Positions 38,493 through 45,651 of a DNA stretch of 64,000 bases are shown piece after piece. Each line of letters starts with the position of its first letter. The first letter of the stretch is position 1. The stretch is from the NCBI RefSeq assembly GCF_008704855.1, contig NZ_CP023691.1:4030001-4094000 (forward strand), read 5' to 3'. The notes under the pieces were generated by a model that saw only the letters and a program-made list of their open reading frames with translations, was not told the origin of the DNA and searched no databases. Position numbers and translations under genes: made by a program. The stretch is from Streptomyces platensis. GTDB lineage: Bacteria > Actinomycetota > Actinomycetes > Streptomycetales > Streptomycetaceae.

Positions 38493-39842
38493 ATGGTGAG
38501 ACACCGGAAGCGCATCGGCCGCCGGGGGCTGCTGGTCACGACGGCGGCCGCGATGGGAGCCGTCCTCGTTCCGTTGGCGGTCCAGGCCGCCCCGGCCGAC
38601 GCCGCCGACGCGAAGCAGAGCCCGGTCCGCGCACTGGAGCAGGCGGCCCACCCCCTGCGCTCGGCCGAGCCCGGGAGGAACACGGCCGACCTGCGAGCCC
38701 TGGGCTCGATGATCGGAGACGCCGAGGTGGTCGGCCTCGGCGAGGCCACCCACGGCTCCCACGAGTTCTTCGCCATGAAGGAGCGGGTCTTCCGCTACCT
38801 GGTCGAGGAGAAGGGCTTCACCACCTTCGCCCTCGAACTGAGCTGGTCCGCCGGGCTCCGGATCGACGACTACCTCCAGACCGGCAAGGGCGACGCCCGC
38901 AAGATCGCCAAGGAGACGCTCACCCACTCCCCCTGGGAACGCGAGGAGTTCGTCAGCCTCATCGAGTGGATGCGTGACTACAACAGCCGCCACCCGGGCC
39001 GCACCGTTCACTTCATGGGCGACGACCTCGGTGCCCCCTCAATAAGCGAGGCGTTCTTCGGCCGGGTGACCGGCTACGTGCAGCAGAACCACCCGGAGGC
39101 GCTGCCGAAGCTCAACGAGCGCTACACCGGCCTGCGCCCGATCGACGACGTCTTCGCCTACCTGCGCAAGCCGCTCGCGGAACGGCAGCAGCTCGCCACC
39201 AAGGCACAGGAGGCCCTGGAACTGGTCAGCAGCCAGAAGGGCCGCGGGGAGGCGTTCGAATGGGCCGAGCAGAACGCCCGCTCCATCGCCCAGACCGCCA
39301 AGTTCCTCACCATGAACCCCGACGACCCGGACTCGCTGCCCACCTTCCAGCGCTTCCGCGACGAGGTCATGGCCCAGAACGTCACCTGGTGGCAGCAGCG
39401 CACCGGCCAGAAGATCCTGCTGTCGGCGCACAACGACCACGTCGGCTACGCCGCCAGCTATCCCGAGCTCTATCCCAAGACGCAGGGGTCGTTCCTGCGC
39501 GACACGATGGGCAAGAACTACCTCCCCATCGGCTTCACCTTCCACCAGGGCTCCTTCCTGTCGAAGGACACCGCCCTCGGCGGCGACTGGAAGAAGTTCA
39601 CCGTCGACGCCGCCGCGCCCGGCAGCAACGAGCACACCCTCGACCAGGTCCGCTACCGGGACTTCTGCCTCGACCTCCGCACCGCCCCGGCCGCCGCGCG
39701 CGACTGGCTGAACACCGCCCGGCCCACGCTCAACATCGGCACGCAGTTCCCCGTGAAGCCGCGCGACGTCGCGCTCGCCAAGGACTTCGACGTCCTCATC
39801 CACCTCAGCGAAGTCCGGGAGGCCGACAAACTGAAGCCGTGA
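38493..39842 (+). CDS. Erythromycin esterase-family protein, secreted (Tat-type signal)
   Basis: A 449-aa protein. The ATG at 38493 follows GAGAGG and begins a signal peptide with the twin-arginine pattern HRKRIGRRGLLVTTAAA. The mature part shows VVGLGEATHGSHEFFAMKERVFRYLVEE, the metal/catalytic Glu-His core of the Ere family (PF05139), and the second His region LSAHNDHVGY. Characterised Ere enzymes hydrolyse the macrolide lactone; most Streptomyces homologues are uncharacterised and may act on other lactones or esters. Three GTCCACGT units lie upstream at 38340-38370, perhaps a regulator site. Confidence 0.85.
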   Translation: MVRHRKRIGRRGLLVTTAAAMGAVLVPLAVQAAPADAADAKQSPVRALEQAAHPLRSAEPGRNTADLRALGSMIGDAEVVGLGEATHGSHEFFAMKERVFRYLVEEKGFTTFALELSWSAGLRIDDYLQTGKGDARKIAKETLTHSPWEREEFVSLIEWMRDYNSRHPGRTVHFMGDDLGAPSISEAFFGRVTGYVQQNHPEALPKLNERYTGLRPIDDVFAYLRKPLAERQQLATKAQEALELVSSQKGRGEAFEWAEQNARSIAQTAKFLTMNPDDPDSLPTFQRFRDEVMAQNVTWWQQRTGQKILLSAHNDHVGYAASYPELYPKTQGSFLRDTMGKNYLPIGFTFHQGSFLSKDTALGGDWKKFTVDAAAPGSNEHTLDQVRYRDFCLDLRTAPAAARDWLNTARPTLNIGTQFPVKPRDVALAKDFDVLIHLSEVREADKLKP

Positions 39843-39926
39843 CGGCGGGACCTTGCCGGGACCTGTGAGCCCGAAGTCCCGCCCCTGGAAGGCGACGGGA
39901 CATCGGGCCTCCTCGTCCAGCCCTGC

Positions 39927-40625
39927 TCAGCCGGCCGGCCTGGTCCCCCGGTGCAGCGCCACGACGCCGCCGGTCAGATTGCGCCAGGCCACCTCGGTCC
40001 AGCCCACGCCCTGGAGCCGGGCGGCGAGTTCGGGCTGGTTGGGCCAGGTGCGGATGGACTCGGCGAGATAGACGTAGGCGTCCGGGTTGCTGCTGACCGC
40101 GCGGGCGACCGGCGGCAGCGCCCGCATCAGGTACTCGGTGTAGACGGTCCGGAACGGCGCCCAGGTCGGCTCGCTGAACTCGCAGATCACGACCCGGCCA
40201 CCCGGCTTGGTGACCCGGTACAGCTCCGCCAGCGCGGCATCGGTGTCCTGGATGTTGCGCAGCCCGAAGGAGATGGTGACGGCGTCGAACACCGCGTCCG
40301 CGAACGGCAGCCGGGTACCGTCACCGGCCGTGAACGGCAGCCACGGGTGCCGCTTCTTGCCCTCCCCCAGCATGCCGACGGAGAAGTCGCACGGCACCAC
40401 ATACGCACCGGTCCGGGCGAACGGCAGCGACGAGGTGCCGGTACCGGCCGCGAGGTCGAGCACCCGCTCGGCGGGCCGTGCGGCCACCGTACGCTCCACC
40501 TCCTTGCGCCACAGCCGCGCCTGCCCCATGGAGAGCACGTCGTTGGTGAGGTCGTACCGGGCCGCCACGCCGTCGAACATCGCGGCGACTTCGTGCGGCT
40601 GCTTGTCCAGGGATGCTCGGGTCAC
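39927..40625 (-). CDS. menG: Demethylmenaquinone methyltransferase
   Basis: A 232-aa S-adenosylmethionine-dependent methyltransferase of the UbiE/MenG family. The GTG at 40625 begins TRASLDKQPHEVAAMFDGVAARYDLTNDVLSMG, a conserved N-terminus; the open frame extends 15 codons further upstream. The SAM loop is VLDLAAGTGTSSL, and FGLRNIQDTDAALAELYRVTKPGG is the family block. It methylates demethylmenaquinone, the last ring step. It follows mqnC and the amidohydrolase-like gene on the same strand, probably one transcript. Confidence 0.93.
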   Translation of the reverse strand: MTRASLDKQPHEVAAMFDGVAARYDLTNDVLSMGQARLWRKEVERTVAARPAERVLDLAAGTGTSSLPFARTGAYVVPCDFSVGMLGEGKKRHPWLPFTAGDGTRLPFADAVFDAVTISFGLRNIQDTDAALAELYRVTKPGGRVVICEFSEPTWAPFRTVYTEYLMRALPPVARAVSSNPDAYVYLAESIRTWPNQPELAARLQGVGWTEVAWRNLTGGVVALHRGTRPAG

Positions 40626-40689
40626 CCGGCCATTGTCCACCGTGCCGGGGCCGGGGAACGCACCGGGCACGGCGCGGCACGCCCGCCCG

Positions 40690-41241
40690 TCAGCGGCGGC
40701 GGTAGACCAGACGGCCGGCGAGGACGGTGGCCAGAGCGCTGCCGTCCTCGGCGAAGACCGCGAAATCGGCCGCGCCGCCCACGGTCAGCGCACGGGGGCG
40801 GCCGCCGGGCGGCTCGGCGAGCCCGGACCGCTGGACGGCCGTACGGACCGCGGGCCGGGTGAACGGCCCGGTCAGCGACGTCGTCCCGGCGGCCAGCAGA
40901 CGCTGGAGACCACGGCGGGCGCTGGCGCCCCAGCGGGTCTCGGTCATCCCGAGGGCGGCGAGCGCCTCGCCGGTGAGCGGCTCGCTGCCGAGCTCGTCGG
41001 CCTCGCGCGGGTCGGGGTGGTAGGCGGACTCCAGCAGCGCGGCGCCCGCGGGCTCGTACCGGCCGGGAGTCAGTACGCCGTCCCACGGCCGGACCCGCGC
41101 GCGGTCTCCGTAGGCCGCCCACAGCTCCTCGTACGGGCCGATGGCGGCGAGACAGGCGCCGTCGACGAGGACCGCGTACCCGGCGATCGGCTCCCCGTCG
41201 TGACCGGGCCGGACACCCCGGACCCGGTGAAGTGTCAGCAT
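40690..41241 (-). CDS. Imidazolonepropionase-like domain protein (reduced amidohydrolase)
   Basis: A 183-aa protein resembling only the outer parts of an amidohydrolase: a short N-terminal beta segment (MLTLHRVRGVRP) and the C-terminal block LTVGGAADFAVFAEDGSALATVLAGRLVYRRR. The metal-binding HxH and other barrel residues of amidohydrolases are not seen, so it is probably not catalytic in that way. It starts 7 bases after the mqnC stop and lies upstream of menG. This suggests a role in menaquinone synthesis, but no function is established. Confidence 0.75.
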   Translation of the reverse strand: MLTLHRVRGVRPGHDGEPIAGYAVLVDGACLAAIGPYEELWAAYGDRARVRPWDGVLTPGRYEPAGAALLESAYHPDPREADELGSEPLTGEALAALGMTETRWGASARRGLQRLLAAGTTSLTGPFTRPAVRTAVQRSGLAEPPGGRPRALTVGGAADFAVFAEDGSALATVLAGRLVYRRR

Positions 41242-41248
41242 CCGCGGC

Positions 41249-42448
41249 TCAGTTGGCGTCGATCAGCTTCAGTTCCGGATGGGCCGTGCCGCCCTCGATC
41301 GCCGTCGACGACAGATGCGAGACGACCTTGTCGTCGACCGGGTCGTTGGCCGGGTCGTCGTGCACGAGCAGGTGCTCGTACGTCGTCGCGCGCTGCGCCG
41401 GGACCCGGCCCGCCTTGCGGATCAGGTCGATGATCTCCGTGCGGTTGGAGCGGTGCTTGGCACCGGCCGAGGAGACCACGTTCTCCTCCAGCATGATCGA
41501 GCCGAGGTCGTCCGCGCCGTAGTGCAGCGACAGCTGGCCGATCTCCTTGCCGGTGGTCAGCCACGAGCCCTGGATGTGCGCGACGTTGTCGAAGAAGAGC
41601 CGGCCGATGGCGATCATGCGCAGGTACTCGAAGAGGGTGGCCTGCGTCCGGCCCTTCAGGTGGTTGTTGTCCGGCTGGTAGGTGTACGGGATGAAGGCGC
41701 GGAAGCCGCCCGTACGGTCCTGGACGTCACGGATCATCCGCAGATGCTCGATCCGCTCGGCGTTGGTCTCGCCGGTGCCCATCAGCATCGTGGAGGTCGA
41801 CTCCACGCCCAGCCCATGGGCCGTCTCCATGATCTCCAGCCAGCGCTCGCCGGACTCCTTCAGCGGAGCGATGGCCTTACGGGGGCGCGCCGGCAGCAGC
41901 TCGGCACCGGCACCCGCGAAGGAGTCCAGGCCGGCGGCGTGGATGCGCTGGATGGCCTCCTCGACGGACACCTTGGAGATCCGGGCCATGTGCTCGACCT
42001 CGGAGGCGCCGAGGGAGTGGATGACCAGCTGCGGGAAGGCCTTCTTGATGGCGGAGAAGTGCTCTTCGTAGTACTCGACGCCGTAGTCCGGGTGGTGGCC
42101 GCCCTGGAACATGATCTGGGTGCCGCCCAGCTCGACGGTCTCCGCGCAGCGCCGCAGGATGTCGTCGAGGTCGCGGGTCCAGCCCTTGGCGGTGTCCTTG
42201 GGCGCGGCGTAGAAGGCGCAGAACTTGCAGGCCGTCACGCACACATTGGTGTAGTTGATGTTGCGTTCGATGATGTACGTCGCGATGTGCTCGGTGCCGG
42301 CGTAGCGGCGGCGGCGGACGGCGTCGGCGGCCTTGCCCAGCGCGTGCAGCGGAGCGGAGCGGTACAGGTCGAGCGCTTCCTCCGGCGTGATGCGGCCGCC
42401 CTGCGCGGCGCGGTCGAGTACGGACTGGAGGTCGGCGTTCTCGGTCAC
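41249..42448 (-). CDS. mqnC: Cyclic dehypoxanthinyl futalosine synthase
   Basis: A 399-aa radical SAM enzyme. The GTG at 42448 has AAAGGGA 7 bases upstream. The CxxxCxxC cluster is in NVCVTACKFCAFYAAP, followed by GGTQIMFQGGHHPDYG. It cyclises dehypoxanthine futalosine to the spiro intermediate in the futalosine route to menaquinone. The product of MqnD acts after it; mqnD was not found here. It heads a probable operon with the amidohydrolase-like gene and menG. Confidence 0.95.
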   Translation of the reverse strand: MTENADLQSVLDRAAQGGRITPEEALDLYRSAPLHALGKAADAVRRRRYAGTEHIATYIIERNINYTNVCVTACKFCAFYAAPKDTAKGWTRDLDDILRRCAETVELGGTQIMFQGGHHPDYGVEYYEEHFSAIKKAFPQLVIHSLGASEVEHMARISKVSVEEAIQRIHAAGLDSFAGAGAELLPARPRKAIAPLKESGERWLEIMETAHGLGVESTSTMLMGTGETNAERIEHLRMIRDVQDRTGGFRAFIPYTYQPDNNHLKGRTQATLFEYLRMIAIGRLFFDNVAHIQGSWLTTGKEIGQLSLHYGADDLGSIMLEENVVSSAGAKHRSNRTEIIDLIRKAGRVPAQRATTYEHLLVHDDPANDPVDDKVVSHLSSTAIEGGTAHPELKLIDAN

Positions 42449-42624
42449 CGGGGCGTCCCTTTCGCAGGCGGGCATCACGAACTGAACCAGCGTACGTCAG
42501 GGGTGTGACAGCCTCGCTCGCGGCCGGACCCAGGCCCGGGCGGCGGCCTCCCCCCGGCGACCTGAGGCGGGAGGCCATCGCCGGACGGCGTCAGAAGTAC
42601 GGTCCGTACCCCTTCACCGCGTCA

Positions 42625-43059
42625 TCAGTAGTACGGGTTGTAGGCCTTCCTGCTGTAACACGAGGAGACCGGGCTGCTGCCCTTGACCTTCTGGGCCTCG
42701 ACCCGGGCGCTGACGATGCCCGAACTCTCCGAGGCGTACGACTTCCACCGCTTGGTCGTGCCGGCTCCGTCGTGGTTCGCACGCCAGGAGTAGGTGACCC
42801 GCTTCCCGGAACCGGTGACGATATCGAGGCGCACCCGTGCCCAGGCGCCGTCCGCCGCCAGATCGTGCGCGCTGAGCCCCACCAGGCCCAGCTTGGTCTT
42901 GCCGGTGTAGCCCCAGTTCAGGGTGCCGCCCGCACCGCCGCCCGGGGTGCGGCAATCGACGGTGTTGACGCCCGCCGCACCGGCCGGCCCGGCCGGCATC
43001 GAGGCAAGCACCGCGACGGCACCGGCCAGGACGGCAAGGGCACGCGTACGTGGTCTCAT
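42625..43059 (-). CDS. Secreted protein of unknown function
   Basis: A 144-aa protein. A signal peptide (MRPRTRALAVLAGAVAVLASMPAGPAGAAG, cleavage near residue 29) precedes a ~115-aa domain with two cysteines, VDCRTP near the start and SSCYS near the end, likely joined by a disulphide. It contains RWKSYASESSG and ends KAYNPYY. No family was recognised. It lies between mqnA and mqnC on the same strand, but gaps of ~130-180 bases on both sides argue for separate transcription. Confidence 0.75.
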   Translation of the reverse strand: MRPRTRALAVLAGAVAVLASMPAGPAGAAGVNTVDCRTPGGGAGGTLNWGYTGKTKLGLVGLSAHDLAADGAWARVRLDIVTGSGKRVTYSWRANHDGAGTTKRWKSYASESSGIVSARVEAQKVKGSSPVSSCYSRKAYNPYY

Positions 43060-43186
43060 GGATCCCCCTGTTGCACGTATCCACGATCATTGCGCGCTCG
43101 CAAGATCGCCCCCATCCTGCCCGAACGCGCCACCCGTGCGCTGCCCACCACCGCGCCCCCGGCGAACCGGGCCGCGCCGCCGCTCG

Positions 43187-44089
43187 CTACCGGGCGGCCG
43201 CCGACTCCAGCAGCTCCACCGTCACATCCGCCGGGAACCCGGTCGTCGGCCCGACCCGCCGGGCGAATTCCGCGACGCCCTGGAGCTGCGCGGGCCCGAA
43301 GCGGAAGTCCAGCGTGGTGAAGTAGCGCTCCAGGACCGGTTCGTCGAAGGTTTCCCAGCGGGCCGCCTGCTCGGCGACCTTGGTGACCTCCTCCAGCGAC
43401 AGATCACGCGAGGCGAGAAACGCCTCGTGCACCTTCTGCACCACGGCCGGTTCGCGCTCCAGGTACTCGCGCCGGGTCGCCCAGACGGCGAAGACGAACG
43501 GCAGGCCCGTCCAGTCCTTCCACATCTGGCCGAGGTCGTGCACCTCCAGGCCCAGCCGGGGCCCGTCGTGCAGATTGGCGCGCAGCGCGGCATCGCCGAT
43601 CAGCACCGCCGCGTCCGCCTCCTGCATCATCAGACCGAGGTCCGGCGGGCAGGTGTAGTAGTCGGGCCGCACGCCGATCTTCTCGGCGAGCAGCAGCTGG
43701 GCCAGCCGTACGGACGTCCGCGAGGTCGAACCGAGCGCGACCCGGGCACCGTCCAGCTGGTCCAGCGGCTTCTGCGAGACGATCACGCAGGACATCACCG
43801 GGCCGTCACAGCCGACGGCGAGGTCGGGGAAGGCGACGAGGTCGTCGGCGGCCCGCAGGAATTCGACGAGCGTGATCGGCGCGATATCGAGATCCCCGCG
43901 GACCAGCTGCTCGCTGAGCTTCTCCGGCGTGTCCTTGGTGAGATCCAGATCGAGCAGGGTGCCCGTACGGGCCAGGCCCCAGTAAAGGGGCAGGCAGTTC
44001 AGGAACTGGATGTGGCCCACTCGCGGCCGGCTGCGACGGCGGCCGGCGCCGTCTCCTGCGGGTGCGTCTCCGAAGGTTGAATTGTCCAC
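43187..44089 (-). CDS. mqnA: Chorismate dehydratase
   Basis: A 300-aa protein of the periplasmic-binding-like fold. RVGHIQFLNCLPLYWGL, ITLVEFLRAADDL, ALGSTSRTSVRLAQLLL and DAAVLIGDAAL match MqnA enzymes, which dehydrate chorismate to 3-[(1-carboxyvinyl)oxy]benzoate, the first committed step of futalosine-route menaquinone synthesis. The GTG at 44089 is the only start that keeps the N-terminal region, but it has a weak ribosome site. Divergent from the cold-shock gene. Confidence 0.93.
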   Translation of the reverse strand: MDNSTFGDAPAGDGAGRRRSRPRVGHIQFLNCLPLYWGLARTGTLLDLDLTKDTPEKLSEQLVRGDLDIAPITLVEFLRAADDLVAFPDLAVGCDGPVMSCVIVSQKPLDQLDGARVALGSTSRTSVRLAQLLLAEKIGVRPDYYTCPPDLGLMMQEADAAVLIGDAALRANLHDGPRLGLEVHDLGQMWKDWTGLPFVFAVWATRREYLEREPAVVQKVHEAFLASRDLSLEEVTKVAEQAARWETFDEPVLERYFTTLDFRFGPAQLQGVAEFARRVGPTTGFPADVTVELLESAAAR

Positions 44090-44243
44090 ATGCGGAGGCT
44101 AGACCTGTCTCCCCAGGGGCAGCGCGGCGGGTCGCCGTATGGACGTTAGTGCGGTCGGTTAAACGTGATCTTTGGCTCTTCCGCCTCAGGAGCAGCACAT
44201 GCTACGCTCAGCGCAAGTTGCAGTTTGGTTTCCCTTGCAGTAC

Positions 44244-44276
44244 AGAGCCTGCGGAGCATGTGACCCCGCAGGCTCT
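44244..44276 (+). promoter_or_regulatory. Stem-loop in the long 5' region of the cold-shock gene
   Basis: Perfect 11-bp arms AGAGCCTGCGG (44244-44254) and CCGCAGGCTCT (44266-44276) around an 11-base loop, 63 bases before the ATG. A long structured 5' leader is typical of cold-shock genes and may regulate their translation or RNA stability. It could also act as an attenuator. Confidence 0.6.
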
Positions 44277-44338
44277 TGTAGTTTCAGACTTCTTTGCAGG
44301 TTCTGGAGCAGGGCAACCCTTTGGCCCAAGGAGGGCTT

Positions 44339-44542
44339 ATGGCTACCGGAACCGTCAAGTGGTTCAACGCTGAAAAGGGCTTCGGCTTCATCGCCCAGGA
44401 CGGCGGCGGCCCGGATGTCTTCGTCCACTACTCGGCGATCAACGCCTCTGGCTTCCGCTCCCTGGAGGAGAACCAGCAGGTGAACTTCGACGTCACGCAG
44501 GGCCCGAAGGGTCCGCAGGCGGAGAACGTCACGCCGGTCTAA
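44339..44542 (+). CDS. Cold-shock protein, CspA family
   Basis: A 67-aa single cold-shock domain. The ATG at 44339 follows AAGGAGG. The RNA-binding motifs are KGFGFIAQ (RNP1) and VFVHYSAI (RNP2). It binds single-stranded RNA/DNA, keeping messages unfolded; many Streptomyces copies are constitutively abundant. A TTCG-loop terminator lies 48 bases after the stop. A divergent neighbour is mqnA. Confidence 0.95.
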   Translation: MATGTVKWFNAEKGFGFIAQDGGGPDVFVHYSAINASGFRSLEENQQVNFDVTQGPKGPQAENVTPV

Positions 44543-44589
44543 GTTGCCCGGCCCGGAATTTCTTCCAGGTCGCCCCTAAGCAGTACCCA

Positions 44590-44630
44590 AGGAGCCCTGC
44601 TCCGCCACTTCGGTGGCGAGCGGGGCTCCT
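44590..44630 (+). terminator. Strong hairpin with TTCG loop after the cold-shock gene
   Basis: An 18-19 base stem, AGGAGCCCTGCTCCGCCAC pairing with its near-complement, closed by the stable TTCG tetraloop (44609-44612) and followed by a T-containing stretch (GCCTTTTCGCC). One bulge and one G-T pair. Confidence 0.9.
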
Positions 44631-44981
44631 GCCTTTTCGCCACCGACACGCGCACTGCCACGAATGGCGGACGCATGAATTCCGGCCGTCCGGCGCATGA
44701 CACACCCGAATGCCACACGCATTAGGGAATTCTTCCGTCAATGACCGCGGATTCGCAGGCCACCCCGCCCCCGGCCGGACGAACCGCAGGGGAAGGAATA
44801 CCCGGATTACCGCTGCCGAGCATCCTGCTCGCCCCCACACACCCCCGCAGCGCCTCACACTCGCCCGCCCGGCCCACCGCGTACACGAGGGCGCACCTCC
44901 CCCGGCGCCGGCACAACTCCGTACCGAAGCGATCACCGAAAGTGGTCACATCGGAACATGACCCGGCATACCGTGGGCAGA
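44631..44981. other. Intergenic region before the small Cys-rich genes
   Basis: 351 bases with no credible gene; open frames here lack ribosome sites and typical composition. Close to the next start a CATACC hexamer (44967-44972) would place transcription at or near the ATG at 44982. An imperfect palindrome, ATCACCGAAAGTGGTCAC, lies at about 44932-44949. Confidence 0.45.
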
Positions 44982-45119
44982 ATGAGCGAGCACTTGCCCC
45001 CGCAGAAGCCCTGCCCCGACTGCGCCGGCAGAGGCACCGTGGACTGGGAGACGCCGACCGGCGACCGCGTCACCACACAGTGCTCCGGTTGTGGCGGCAC
45101 CGGAACCGTCCTGGCATAG
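44982..45119 (+). CDS. 45-aa DnaJ-type zinc-finger miniprotein
   Basis: ATG at 44982 to TAG at 45117-45119. It carries two CxxCxGxG-type halves, CPDCAGRG (11-18) and CSGCGGTG (34-41), the pattern of the DnaJ/HSP40 Cys-rich domain. Two CxxC pairs could hold one zinc ion. The ribosome site is weak (GTGGGCAG), so the message may be leaderless from the adjacent CATACC box. It lies 16 bases before the next Cys-rich gene on the same strand, likely one transcript. Too small for many gene finders. Confidence 0.7.
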   Translation: MSEHLPPQKPCPDCAGRGTVDWETPTGDRVTTQCSGCGGTGTVLA

Positions 45120-45135
45120 AGGAGGCAGAGGCGAC

Positions 45136-45447
45136 ATGGCGGCCTCCAGTAGGAACGGTAAGCCGGTCGGCCTGGACGAGCAGTACGTCGGCAAGCTCCC
45201 GTGCTCGACCTGCGGGATACGGTCGATGAAACTGCCCGGCCAGCAGGGCGGGTTGTGCATCCCCTGCTACGCCGACGAATGCGCGATCGCCGGGCGGCGC
45301 GCGGCGACGGCCGGATCCTGGGTCGCCGCGAGCTTCGTGGGCGACCCGTGTCTGGCCTGCGGATCGCGGTCCGTCGACGCCAACGGCTGGGCGTTCTGGT
45401 GCAACACCTGCGATATGCAGACGGCCGTGGCCCTGCCGCCACGCTGA
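45136..45447 (+). CDS. Small protein with four CxxC zinc-ribbon motifs
   Basis: A 103-aa protein. The ATG at 45136 follows GGAGG 10 bases upstream; an in-frame ATG 15 codons earlier lies inside the preceding gene. CxxC pairs occur at residues 23/26, 41/44, 72/75 and 89/92, enough for two zinc ribbons in two repeated halves (LPCSTCG...CIPCYADEC; DPCLACG...FWCNTCD). No family was recognised. Linked to the 45-aa DnaJ-type zinc-finger gene. Possibly nucleic-acid binding or protein-protein interaction. Confidence 0.75.
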   Translation: MAASSRNGKPVGLDEQYVGKLPCSTCGIRSMKLPGQQGGLCIPCYADECAIAGRRAATAGSWVAASFVGDPCLACGSRSVDANGWAFWCNTCDMQTAVALPPR

Positions 45448-45573
45448 GAAGACCCGGACAACTCGCCCCGAAGCAGCCGCCCGTGACCGGCCCCCGGGGC
45501 TGCGACGCGCCGACGGCCACAGGTCCGTCCGGTGGAAGTCAGCCAGATGTCGTGGCGCGGCATCGCACGTCAG

Positions 45574-45610
45574 ACCCCGTGCCACCTCCCCCACAGAGGT
45601 GACACGGGGT
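45574..45610. terminator. Hairpin between the zinc-ribbon and acyl-CoA ligase genes
   Basis: 15-base arms ACCCCGTGCCACCTC (45574-45588) and GAGGTGACACGGGGT (45596-45610), one mismatch, 7-base loop. It lies between convergent genes and can end both. Confidence 0.8.
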
Positions 45611-45651
45611 TCCAGTTTGACGCGCCGAGGGCTTTTGCTCCAGACCGGGGG

